Under the pieces are notes generated by a model. That model had not been told where the DNA came from. It saw only the letters and a program-made list of their open reading frames with translations, and ran no database searches. Made by a program: the position numbers and the translations under genes. A stretch of 64,000 nucleotides of DNA, taken from a virus. The stretch is from IMG/VR virus record IMGVR_UViG_3300032224_000970, positions 1 through 64,000 of that record, one strand, 5' to 3'. Positions 13,008-21,109 of the stretch are shown here, piece by piece (position 1 is the first letter of the stretch; every line of letters starts with the position of its first letter).

Positions 13008-13609
13008 TACCTTGCGATCCTAGTTTGTGAGTCTTTCCAGACTCTTTCTTTTGGTGCCTTAACAAATCGTTCAACTGGAAGTAACATTGCAGTAGTCCAG
13101 TTTGAAGAGTCTACCTTATTATAAGGCGATTTGACATGGTCACTCAGATACCTTTTAATGCAGGGTTCAGCTGCTTTATATTTTGAGACACCTGCAATAA
13201 GTGCCCATGAATATTTAATTCTTGTAGTTCCATCCATTTTGTCATTATTCTTGAATGTCATTAAACGATCAAGCAACTGTATACGCAGTGGATATGGAAG
13301 ATAGTGCATATTCAAACCCATAAAACCATCTGGTGTTGACGCATATGGAAATACTAATGGAAACCTATCATAGTATGGTAGGGTTTCCTTTAACTTTGGG
13401 TCATAGAAAAACATATAAAGATTCCCAGGAATAATTCTCGCTTTAAGAGAACCACCCTGCATCAACTTATTAGGTGTGATTGACTGTCTGCTTAGCAGCA
13501 ATACCTGTTGATTAAACCATGCTCGAGACTTTTTTGCTGATGTTTTGAGGTCGTATTTATTACGTTCAAATGCATCTAGCATGGTTGGAGTTTTATTAGT
13601 TGTAGCCAT
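13007..13609 (-). CDS. conserved structural/DNA-end protein of unknown function
   Basis: This is a 200-residue soluble, basic protein. Its recognisable core is RIIPGNLYMFFYDPKLKETLPYYDRFPLVF followed by GLNMHYLPYPLRIQLLDRLM and KYSWALIAG. I associate this pattern with a conserved T4-like gene of aquatic myoviruses, often near gp4, but I cannot give a T4 gene number with confidence; a role in DNA-end protection (gp2) or head completion is one guess from position. It lies 13 bases after gp4 and shares one base with gp54, so it belongs to the same late operon. Confidence 0.8.
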   Translation of the reverse strand: MATTNKTPTMLDAFERNKYDLKTSAKKSRAWFNQQVLLLSRQSITPNKLMQGGSLKARIIPGNLYMFFYDPKLKETLPYYDRFPLVFPYASTPDGFMGLNMHYLPYPLRIQLLDRLMTFKNNDKMDGTTRIKYSWALIAGVSKYKAAEPCIKRYLSDHVKSPYNKVDSSNWTTAMLLPVERFVKAPKERVWKDSQTRIAR

Positions 13610-13622
13610 ATTACTATTTATC

Positions 13623-14060
13623 TTACTTTAGACCGAGCTCATGCTCTGTTATGATCTTAAATTCCCATCCACGATCTTTTGCATACTCAGTGGCTGCTTT
13701 CCACTTAGCTTGATTCTTAATGTAGGTCAGTGACTCGGTAATATAGCGTTGAGTTTTTCGTCCAGGATATATTGGAGGAATTGTTTGTTTCTCTGGTTTA
13801 ACTTCTATCAGATATGTCTTTAGTTGCCCACTTGTTTGACGAATCTGTATTTGAAAGTCTACAAAATATCGATGTAAACGATCGTCTGTGGGACAACGAT
13901 ACGGTATTACCGTTTCTTCTGAGATCCACTTAATAACTGCAGGATTCTTATCGCACCAACCAGCAAACCTAGTCTCCCAGGAACTGCGCATTATGATGCA
14001 AGTAGGATCCCCAGCATATTTTTCAGGAAATAAAGGTATAAAGCGTCTTTTATGGAACAT
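13623..14060 (-). CDS. 4: head completion nuclease-fold protein gp4
   Basis: This 145-residue protein (T4 gp4 has 150) completes the packaged head before tail joining. It has a TnsA/PD-(D/E)XK-like arrangement: Glu29 in SSWETRFAGWCD, Asp68 in YFVDF, and Glu86-Val-Lys88 in YLIEVKPEKQ. The N-terminus is basic (MFHKRRFIPLFPEKY). It is the first gene of the leftward operon, 31 bases from a CTAAATAAG late-type motif. In T4, gp4 is followed by gp53; here gp53 is on the opposite strand 1.2 kb away. Confidence 0.88.
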   Translation of the reverse strand: MFHKRRFIPLFPEKYAGDPTCIIMRSSWETRFAGWCDKNPAVIKWISEETVIPYRCPTDDRLHRYFVDFQIQIRQTSGQLKTYLIEVKPEKQTIPPIYPGRKTQRYITESLTYIKNQAKWKAATEYAKDRGWEFKIITEHELGLK

Positions 14061-14075
14061 AAATAACTAATGGGA

Positions 14076-14099
14076 ATAAATAACCACCAACTTATTTAG
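14076..14099. promoter_or_regulatory. divergent late-type promoter motifs
   Basis: The 45-base gap between gp4 and gp48 holds CTAAATAAG reading leftward (14099-14091) and ATAAATAA reading rightward (14076-14083; another at 14059-14066 overlaps the gp4 start). They resemble the T4 late promoter TATAAATA. The spacing suits gp4 in one direction and gp48 in the other. Confidence 0.5.
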
Positions 14100-14105
14100 A
14101 AGAAA

Positions 14106-15263
14106 ATGGCAAAGACATCCAAACCACTAATACCAAGCGTTACACCAGAACGAAGCGGACCAAACCTAACACGAGATAGAGGTGGTGCGAGTTCGTTTAG
14201 CACCAAGTATAAAATACAAGAATTGAGTTATCCTGAAGACATCTATAGTCCAGAAGGACCATACGGTGGCAACTTTGTTGTATTCTACATCAACGTAGCT
14301 GAAGATTCTAAAATTTTAAAGGATGAAATTCAATCATCTATCAATGCTGAGTTACCACAAGAATATAGAATGCGTGGTGACAATATTGGTATTGGTGCTT
14401 CTGGTAATGAAGCAGTAGCTGGAGCAGCTGTTGGTGGTGCAGTAGCTGGTGCTGGTGTTAGCGCAATCGGAAAAATTATTTCAGGTGCGGGTAAAGGTGG
14501 TTTTGGTGCTGCTGTTAAAGATGTTGGTGGTGATGCCGCAAAAGCTGGAGCAGCAGCAGGTCTTGCTGCAGGTGTTGTTAATAATATGGCTGGTGGTAAA
14601 ATGGCTCGTCAACAGAAACGACTTGAGAAAGCCATTGCTCTACATATTCCAAACCAGTTAAGTATTCGTTACTCAATGCAGTGGGCAGATGAAGAGACGA
14701 TGCTTTACCAAGCAGCGATTACAGAGAATAGAGAAATTGCTGCAGCGATGGGTAAACAAAAACCAGCAACTAAAGAAGAATCATCAAATGCTAAAGCACT
14801 TGCTACTAGTTTAGCATTGAGTAAAACTCCAGGTATGGGTGGCGCACTTTCTTCTGCGTCTGGTCTTGCAGCTAACCCAAAGAAAGAACAAATTTTCAAG
14901 AACGTAAACCATCGTGAGTTTACGTTCGATTATACTTTTGCACCACGCAGTTCTACTGAAGCACGTAAAGTGTTAAACATCATTGAGACATTTAAACTGC
15001 ATATGCACCCAGAGTATAAAGATACAAACAACTTTATCTTTATCTATCCTTCAGAGTTTGATATTTTCTATTATCAGGGAACGAAGGAAAACCTAAACAT
15101 TCATCGTCATACTTCTTGTGTATTAAAAGATATGACTGTTAACTATACACCGAATGGTATGTTCAACACATTCGATGATGGTATGCCTACCCAGATTAAT
15201 ATTTCGCTTTCTTTCTTGGAACTGGCAATTCTTACAAAACAACAGATAGTGGACAAGTTCTAA
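14106..15263 (+). CDS. 48: tail tube cap/initiator gp48
   Basis: This 385-residue protein has the split tube-fold of T4 gp48. The first half contains ELSYPEDIYSPEGPYGGNFVVFYINVAEDS; the second contains HREFTFDYTFAPRSSTEARKVLNII, YPSEFDIFYYQG and LKDMTVNYTPNGMFNTFDDGMPTQI. Between them lies a Gly/Ala-rich hydrophobic stretch (about residues 98-160, AVAGAAVGGAVAGAG) of the sort that could contact the tape measure. In T4, gp48 sits on the hub and seeds the tail tube. It is the first gene of the rightward baseplate operon; gp53 starts one base after its stop. Confidence 0.85.
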   Translation: MAKTSKPLIPSVTPERSGPNLTRDRGGASSFSTKYKIQELSYPEDIYSPEGPYGGNFVVFYINVAEDSKILKDEIQSSINAELPQEYRMRGDNIGIGASGNEAVAGAAVGGAVAGAGVSAIGKIISGAGKGGFGAAVKDVGGDAAKAGAAAGLAAGVVNNMAGGKMARQQKRLEKAIALHIPNQLSIRYSMQWADEETMLYQAAITENREIAAAMGKQKPATKEESSNAKALATSLALSKTPGMGGALSSASGLAANPKKEQIFKNVNHREFTFDYTFAPRSSTEARKVLNIIETFKLHMHPEYKDTNNFIFIYPSEFDIFYYQGTKENLNIHRHTSCVLKDMTVNYTPNGMFNTFDDGMPTQINISLSFLELAILTKQQIVDKF

Positions 15264-15264
15264 T

Positions 15265-15765
15265 ATGTATTTTGCACAACTACCAGACATACTTTACAAT
15301 TTTCCTATTAAGGAAAACGAGAGAGATACGTATCTTATTGTTAAAGATATTACTGCGAACATGAGATTCATTACGCAGACTTTAAGTAACGTAACACTCT
15401 ATGATCTTTATAATATCGTTGATGGCGAAACACCTGAAATGATATCAGATAAATTTTATGATACGCCAAAGTATCACTGGGCAATTATGCTCGCCAATCT
15501 TAGATTTGATTACATCAATGATTTTCCATTGACTTATGATAGATTGCAGCAATACACTTTAGACAAGTATGGCGATCTTTATGATATTCACCACTATGAA
15601 GATGCCAATGGTTATGTTGTAAATGATGATTATCCTTTGGCAACACCAATAGATAACATTACATATGAGGATAGAATAAACGAATCCAAACGCACAATTA
15701 AAATCTTATCGAAAGATTTATTGAATCAATTGAACACTGAGTTTAACAATATTTTTAGAGTATGA
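15265..15765 (+). CDS. 53: baseplate wedge protein gp53
   Basis: This 166-residue protein has the gp53 fold signature: an N-terminal LPDILYNFPIKENERDTYLIVKDITANMRF, then TLYDLYNIVDGETPEMISDKFYDTPKYHWAIMLAN, where the DG-x-P-E-x-IS segment is the LysM-like part clamping wedges together. The C-terminal half is Tyr/Asp-rich and aquatic-phage specific. It overlaps the hub gene by four bases (ATGA). T4 gp53 has 196 residues. Confidence 0.88.
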   Translation: MYFAQLPDILYNFPIKENERDTYLIVKDITANMRFITQTLSNVTLYDLYNIVDGETPEMISDKFYDTPKYHWAIMLANLRFDYINDFPLTYDRLQQYTLDKYGDLYDIHHYEDANGYVVNDDYPLATPIDNITYEDRINESKRTIKILSKDLLNQLNTEFNNIFRV

Positions 15766-17081
15766 GCGGACCAGAACAAAATATATCTGCAGACATTTTA
15801 AGGTTTGCAGGTGACGTAAAAGTTGAAGATGTTACTATCACATCGATGGTAAGTGGTCTGTCATTCAACGTAACCAATCAGGTTGTTACGATTGAATTCT
15901 TTGAAGATATGTTTTCTCCATTTATGACTGGTGCGTTAATCCTTAGAGAATCTTTTGATTTTGCAAATACGTTACCAATCGTTGGACAAGAATTACTTGA
16001 CATAACTGTATCAACACCAACTCTTGAGGATAGTGGTGGTAGAATCTCTGGCAGATTCTATGTTTACAATATGTCAGATAGAGAAGAGCCATCTGAAAGA
16101 AGTACTATCTTCAGACTTGGTTTTATTACTGGCGAAGCAATGGTTGACCTAAACCAAAAAATCTCCAGATCTTATGATGGTAAAATTTCAGATATTGTAC
16201 AAAGACTAATCACTGAAGAATCTGCACTCTCATCAGAGAAACGATACAATATTGAAGAGACTAAAAATAAAACCAAATATATATCAAATTATTGGTCACC
16301 TATCAGAAACATCAACTTCCTTCTTGACAATGCTGTAACTATCGTTGGCAACCCAACCTTTACTTTCTTTGAAAATAGAAATGGTTTTAATTTCGTTTCA
16401 CTTGATTATCTGAATGCACAGAATACAAAACAAGAATTTATTTACAATAATGCAGAGGATATGATTAATAAGGGTGGTGGATCTAGTCGTGTGCCCGAAC
16501 GTGAGTTTAAAAAGATTACAGAGTTGAGAGTTCCAGTATCAAATGACTTTTTGAAGAATGCTTCGTCAGGTGTTTACAGATCTAGATTAAAATTTAATGA
16601 CTTGACTACTAAGCGTTATTTTGATAAGAAATTTTCATATCTTAAAAACTGGGGTGAAAGTTCTAAAGAAGTGCGACTAAACAAATATCCAATCGCAGCT
16701 AATAATGTTTTTTCTTTATATGACTCTACTATTTTTCACGAAGTTATTGTAACTCAGTTATTCTCTAACTATGGTGATGTTTCAAATGCAAGAGTTATGC
16801 AACAACGTATATCACGTCTTCGTCAGGCGATGGCATACAAAATTGAAATTGTTGTTGCAGGAAGATTAGATTATACAGTTGGTCAGAAGGTAATGGTGAC
16901 AACATTTAAAAACCAGCCTATCGGCAGAGAAGATGATATAAATGCAGAGAAGGATAAAATTATTGGTGGCTACTATCTTATCGCAGCCATAAATCATATT
17001 ATCGATAAAGAAAAACATGAGTGTCATATGGAATTAATTAAAGACTCATTGACAATGGATTTGAATAAGGGTGGCATATGA
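15762..17081 (+). CDS. 27: baseplate hub protein gp27-like
   Basis: This 439-residue protein (T4 gp27 has 391) should form the trimeric torus at the centre of the baseplate that joins the tube to the gp5 spike. Typical segments are the N-terminal barrel (VTIEFFEDMFSPFMTGALIL), KNWGESSKEVRLNKYPIAANNVFSLYDS, and the C-terminal YKIEIVVAGRLDYTVGQKV with GYYLIAAINHIID..HECHMELIKDS. Gene order (27 then 5, with ATGA overlap) supports a direct partnership. Identity to T4 is low by eye; the assignment relies on segment order and context. Confidence 0.78.
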   Translation: MSGPEQNISADILRFAGDVKVEDVTITSMVSGLSFNVTNQVVTIEFFEDMFSPFMTGALILRESFDFANTLPIVGQELLDITVSTPTLEDSGGRISGRFYVYNMSDREEPSERSTIFRLGFITGEAMVDLNQKISRSYDGKISDIVQRLITEESALSSEKRYNIEETKNKTKYISNYWSPIRNINFLLDNAVTIVGNPTFTFFENRNGFNFVSLDYLNAQNTKQEFIYNNAEDMINKGGGSSRVPEREFKKITELRVPVSNDFLKNASSGVYRSRLKFNDLTTKRYFDKKFSYLKNWGESSKEVRLNKYPIAANNVFSLYDSTIFHEVIVTQLFSNYGDVSNARVMQQRISRLRQAMAYKIEIVVAGRLDYTVGQKVMVTTFKNQPIGREDDINAEKDKIIGGYYLIAAINHIIDKEKHECHMELIKDSLTMDLNKGGI

Positions 17082-19912
17082 TAGGTGTTGGATATTATAC
17101 TGGTGTAGTTGAGGATAGAGACGATCCACTAAGACTTGGTCGTTGTCGTGTACGTGTAGTTGGTTTACATACAGAAAATAAAACTGTTCTTCCAACTGAA
17201 GACTTACCATGGGCATACCCACTTCAACCAGTAACTTCAGCAGCAATGAATGGTATTGGATGGACACCTACTGGTCCAGTTCTTGGTACATGGGTTGTTA
17301 TTATCTTCAGAGATGCTGAGCAACAAGAACCAATTATGCTGGGAACTTTTGGTGGTATCCCGCAAACTAAATCTGCGCAGCACATTAATGATGAGAATGC
17401 AGATGTTATTGCAACTGATAGTGGTGTTTTAACAGATTCAAGCGGAGAAGCTGTAAAGACAGCTGATGGTATCCCTGTAACTGTTGGTAGTGTTGAAGCT
17501 GGTAATAATTCACCTGATGCAGAACCAGCTGGTGGAGAACCAGCACTTACTGAACAGAAAACTCCAAATGCTGCATCTGATTCCGCACTCAAAACAGATA
17601 TTCCTACTACACCTCCACCAAATTCTACACCAAACCCAACACAGGCTAAACAAAACATTCAGTATCTTTTAGACGCATGTGAAAAAGTTGGATTAACTAG
17701 CAAATACGCCAAGTGCGCAGTTCTCGCTATCGCTGGTGGAGAAACTGGCTGGCAACCAATCGGTGAATATACATATTATACTGCAAGTACTTTGATGAGA
17801 ATTTTTGGAAGAACATTTCCTCCAGGAAGTGAAGCAGAAGCTGCAGCATACGCTAAGTGGGATTACAAAATTAAAGGAAGAGAAGACTTTTTCCGTAAAA
17901 TTTATTCTCCAAGTGGTAATGGTTCTTTCGTTGGAAATACTCAACCAGATGATGGTGCAAAATATTACGGACGAGGTTTTAATCAATTAACAGGTAGAGC
18001 TGGATATCTACAGGCACAGAATTTTTTAAAGAGCAAGGGTATTGCGATTGATCTTATGAACAATCCTGATTCTGTTTTAACAGATCCCAAAGTAGCTGCT
18101 CTTGCTTGTGCTGCATTCTATATCTTGAATGTCAAACATAATCAAAATGATCCAGGATATTTTATTGCTGCAAGAAAACGAACAGGTGCAGATGCTGGCA
18201 CTGGATATGCGAAGAAGCAGACATACTATGAGTATTTCCTTGGTGCTTCTGTTTCTTCCAGTCCTACGAACAAACCACCTGCCGATGAAAACAAAACATA
18301 TACTAAAGAAGAAGTTGCAGATCTTCCACCATCAAAACAACAGGCACTGTTAGAATCAAGAACAGAAAATGCTACTGTTGGTTTCTGCGACCCAAATGGA
18401 AAATATCCATTACGTAACCTAATGGATGAGCCAGATACCAATCGTCTCGCACGTGGTGTTATTAAAGAAACTGCTATTGAGTATAAAGACTCTGTGAGAA
18501 CTAAACAGATTCCATTGGCAAATACAACTGAAGTATGGGAGCAACCAATTGCTCCATTCGGTGGTAAGTATCCTTACGTCAAAGTTTATGAAACTGAGTC
18601 AGGACATCTACAAGTATTTGACGATACACCTACGCATGAAACAATCAGTCTGTATCATAAGGCTGGAACATTTATTGATGTTGATGCGAATGGAACACAG
18701 GTTAATAAAATTGTAGGGGATGGTTATTATATTATCGATAAGAATGGTTCTATTCATATCGGTGGCGCAGCGAAAGTAACAGTCGGTAACTCTGTAAACA
18801 TTTTAGTGCAAGGACGTGCTGATGTTCAAATTCAAGGACCAACAACTATCAATGTAAATAACAGTGTTGATCTTGGTGTAGCAGGTGACTTTAATGTTGC
18901 TGTTGGTGGTGACTATAATGTAAAGGTTGCTGGAAGTTACAATGTTTCTGCGGATGGTGATGTTAACCAAACTTCACAGGGAAATACTATTATTCAATCA
19001 AGCGGAGATTTGGGTATCATCTCTAGTGGCGATTCAAAGTTCTTTGCAGGTGGCACTCATAATATTAAAGCAAGTGGTAATGTTAATGTTGATGGTTCAG
19101 AGTTCCATGGTCAGGAAGGATCTGCTTCTTCACCAGAAGGTGTTGAGCCAGTTGATTTAACTCCACCAGAGAATATCGGTTTTGTTACAGATCAATTTGG
19201 TGTTCTACAAACACCTGTTCGTCCATCGCCACCTATTGATGTTAAGTTTGCAATTAATGAAGAGAACATTGCACAGACAGAAGATTATATTGCAAACCCA
19301 GATAAATATAATAACCCAACTGCAGCTGATAATGGTGTTAAACAGAATTATGCTGGAACACCAAAATCTGATGGACAAGGTAAATCATTAAAATCTGATG
19401 CTGCTCCAAGTGACATCTATGAATTCTTGAGAAAACAACTTGAATTGACTTCTCAGACTGATTACTGGAGAGAAACTGGACAGAATGGTAATAAGAGCAA
19501 TCCAAACATTACCCGTATTTGGGCAGACTTAGGATACCCAACATCTTCTCCATGGAACACTGACCAAACTGCATGGTGTATGGGATTTGTAAATTATACA
19601 TTGAAACAATGTGGTTATCGTTATGTTCAGGAAGCAGGTTCTCGAGCAATCGCAGCAAATCCATCTAGGTGGAATGCAACTAAAGTTACTGTTGCAGATG
19701 CTCAGCCAGGAGATATTGTTCTTTGGGATTTTGGTCACGTAAACTTTGTTTATACTGCTGAGAGTGGAAAGCTGTCGTTCGTTGGAGGTAATCAGTCTCC
19801 AAAGAATAAGGGTAATAATCCAAATGATGGAGATGTAACTCAATCATGGCCATCTGGATGGACATCGGCACGTGGTGGTATTGTTGGAATCTTTAGACCG
19901 AGCAAGACATGA
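17078..19912 (+). CDS. 5: multidomain baseplate spike gp5 with two lytic domains
   Basis: This 944-residue protein is the cell-puncturing spike. Residues 1-100 form the gp5 OB domain (GVVEDRDDPLRLGRCRVRV, LGTWVVIIF, IMLGTFGG). About 190-400 is a lysozyme/chitinase-like muramidase (GH19-type): Glu222 in IAGGETGW and the motif YYGRGFNQLTGRAGY near 295. About 470-670 includes the gp5 C-terminal segment and a triple-stranded beta-helix of V-x-G-x(n) repeats (VGNSVNILVQGRADVQIQG). Residues 778-944 are a CHAP/NlpC-P60-like peptidase with Cys834 in TAWCMGF and His887 in FGHVNFV. T4 gp5 has only one lysozyme and 575 residues, so this one combines a glycan-cutting and a peptide-cutting domain. ATGA overlap with the hub gene. 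Confidence 0.87.
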   Translation: MIGVGYYTGVVEDRDDPLRLGRCRVRVVGLHTENKTVLPTEDLPWAYPLQPVTSAAMNGIGWTPTGPVLGTWVVIIFRDAEQQEPIMLGTFGGIPQTKSAQHINDENADVIATDSGVLTDSSGEAVKTADGIPVTVGSVEAGNNSPDAEPAGGEPALTEQKTPNAASDSALKTDIPTTPPPNSTPNPTQAKQNIQYLLDACEKVGLTSKYAKCAVLAIAGGETGWQPIGEYTYYTASTLMRIFGRTFPPGSEAEAAAYAKWDYKIKGREDFFRKIYSPSGNGSFVGNTQPDDGAKYYGRGFNQLTGRAGYLQAQNFLKSKGIAIDLMNNPDSVLTDPKVAALACAAFYILNVKHNQNDPGYFIAARKRTGADAGTGYAKKQTYYEYFLGASVSSSPTNKPPADENKTYTKEEVADLPPSKQQALLESRTENATVGFCDPNGKYPLRNLMDEPDTNRLARGVIKETAIEYKDSVRTKQIPLANTTEVWEQPIAPFGGKYPYVKVYETESGHLQVFDDTPTHETISLYHKAGTFIDVDANGTQVNKIVGDGYYIIDKNGSIHIGGAAKVTVGNSVNILVQGRADVQIQGPTTINVNNSVDLGVAGDFNVAVGGDYNVKVAGSYNVSADGDVNQTSQGNTIIQSSGDLGIISSGDSKFFAGGTHNIKASGNVNVDGSEFHGQEGSASSPEGVEPVDLTPPENIGFVTDQFGVLQTPVRPSPPIDVKFAINEENIAQTEDYIANPDKYNNPTAADNGVKQNYAGTPKSDGQGKSLKSDAAPSDIYEFLRKQLELTSQTDYWRETGQNGNKSNPNITRIWADLGYPTSSPWNTDQTAWCMGFVNYTLKQCGYRYVQEAGSRAIAANPSRWNATKVTVADAQPGDIVLWDFGHVNFVYTAESGKLSFVGGNQSPKNKGNNPNDGDVTQSWPSGWTSARGGIVGIFRPSKT

Positions 19913-20397
19913 GTTGGGCACCATCTACAACAGAACTTGGACCACATGCTGAATTTGAAACTTTCAGTCATACAATAACGTATGAGGTTATAGATCCAAT
20001 ACTTGGAACTACTTCTTATAGTGTAAGAATACTTCCTCAGGAAACATTACCAGCTACAGTTAATATAACTGGAGCAACACTTTCTGGTTATTTTAAACAT
20101 GTGTTCAATGATACTTTGAAATATAGAACAGCGTATCAGCAAACTAAAACTGTTGTAACTGATTCTGATAATGGCGCATGGGATAAGTTGAATACCGATG
20201 ATGTTTATGAGTTTACATCATTTAAAGCAGATACATCGAGAAGTAGGGTTTATAATTATGTTGCGGAAGCATACGACCCACTGGTTCCTGGAACTGTGGT
20301 TGCTTCACAAAATTACACGCTAAATGTTCGAGACCTAAATTGGACTCCAGGACTTTTAGCCTTAAAAGAAATAGTAACTTTAACACAGAGTAGATAA
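19909..20397 (+). CDS. hypothetical virion protein, 162 aa
   Basis: This gene sits between spike gp5 and the PAAR tip, overlapping both by a few bases. The protein is soluble and beta-rich, with alternating Thr/Val strands (HTITYEVIDPILGTTSYSVRIL, VNITGATLSGYF) and a later DVYEFTSFKADTSRSRVYNY; it looks like an Ig-like or fibronectin-type domain pair. I do not recognise the family. Position suggests a component or chaperone of the central spike. No cysteine or signal peptide is present. Confidence 0.75.
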   Translation: MSWAPSTTELGPHAEFETFSHTITYEVIDPILGTTSYSVRILPQETLPATVNITGATLSGYFKHVFNDTLKYRTAYQQTKTVVTDSDNGAWDKLNTDDVYEFTSFKADTSRSRVYNYVAEAYDPLVPGTVVASQNYTLNVRDLNWTPGLLALKEIVTLTQSR

Positions 20398-20696
20398 TGC
20401 CAGCTGTCGCACTAGAAGCCAAACAATCAACAGGGCATGGGTGTTTTCCACCTACAGCTGCGGTTGGTCCATATACAACAACTGCGTATTTTAATGGTCT
20501 GAAAATCCAACTAAAGGGAGTGACTAAGTATGCTCCCCATACTTGCGGATTAACTACTCATCCTTCTGAGGCTAGATTGGTCTCAAGCGCATCTTCCACC
20601 TTCTATTTTGAGGGTAAACAGGTTGCAAGAATATCTGATGATATTGCCTGTGGAGATTGTATCGCAGAGGGTTCAGAAACTGCATTCATTGGATAA
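20397..20696 (+). CDS. 5.4: PAAR-type spike tip protein (gp5.4-like)
   Basis: This 99-residue protein has PAAR features: an N-terminal MPAVALEAKQSTGHGCFPP, two GLKIQLKG/GKQVARISDDIACGDCIAEGSETAFIG repeats, and metal-ligand candidates His14, Cys16, His48, Cys50 and Cys85/Cys88. PAAR proteins form the zinc-bound cone capping gp5-type spikes in contractile tails. It lies three genes after the hub, as in related phages. The start overlaps the upstream stop (TAATG). Confidence 0.88.
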   Translation: MPAVALEAKQSTGHGCFPPTAAVGPYTTTAYFNGLKIQLKGVTKYAPHTCGLTTHPSEARLVSSASSTFYFEGKQVARISDDIACGDCIAEGSETAFIG

Positions 20697-20701
20697 AATA
20701 G

Positions 20702-20709
20702 CTAAATAA
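20702..20709 (+). promoter_or_regulatory. late-type promoter motif before gp25
   Basis: CTAAATAA lies in the 18-base gap before gp25. The predicted start would fall at or next to the ATG, so a leaderless transcript or no activity are both possible. Confidence 0.3.
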
Positions 20710-20714
20710 TACAA

Positions 20715-21107
20715 ATGGCACAAACTTCAAGACTATTTACAGATTTAGACCTTAATTTCCTCGCTCATCCAGCTACCAAGGACGTAACTACGGTAATTGA
20801 TGAACAGGCGATTAAGGCATCGGTGCGCAATTTAATCCTAACATCAAATTACGAGAGACCATTTCACCCAGAGATTGGTTCTCCAATTAAGTCTTTGATG
20901 TTTGAGAATGCTTCTCCTATTACGGCACTTCTTATTGAAAGAGCAATTCATCAGACCATAGACAACTTTGAACCAAGAGTGGCTTTGACCAGCGTAAAGG
21001 CAAACTTTAGTCCTGATAACAATGCGGTCTATGTAACAATAGAATTTACAATACTGAATATCGCTACAGTACAAAGCGTTAGTCTAATACTTAACAGAAC
21101 GAGATAA
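20715..21107 (+). CDS. 25: baseplate wedge protein gp25
   Basis: This 130-residue protein (T4 gp25 has 132) has a lysozyme-like fold and is the most conserved baseplate component, linking wedges to the inner baseplate and sheath. The family EPR motif is at residues 86-88 (NFEPRVALT). The YERPFHPEIGSP segment and hydrophobic core LLIERAIHQTI are also typical. The start is two bases upstream of gp6 in an operon. Confidence 0.93.
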   Translation: MAQTSRLFTDLDLNFLAHPATKDVTTVIDEQAIKASVRNLILTSNYERPFHPEIGSPIKSLMFENASPITALLIERAIHQTIDNFEPRVALTSVKANFSPDNNAVYVTIEFTILNIATVQSVSLILNRTR

Positions 21108-21109
21108 AG

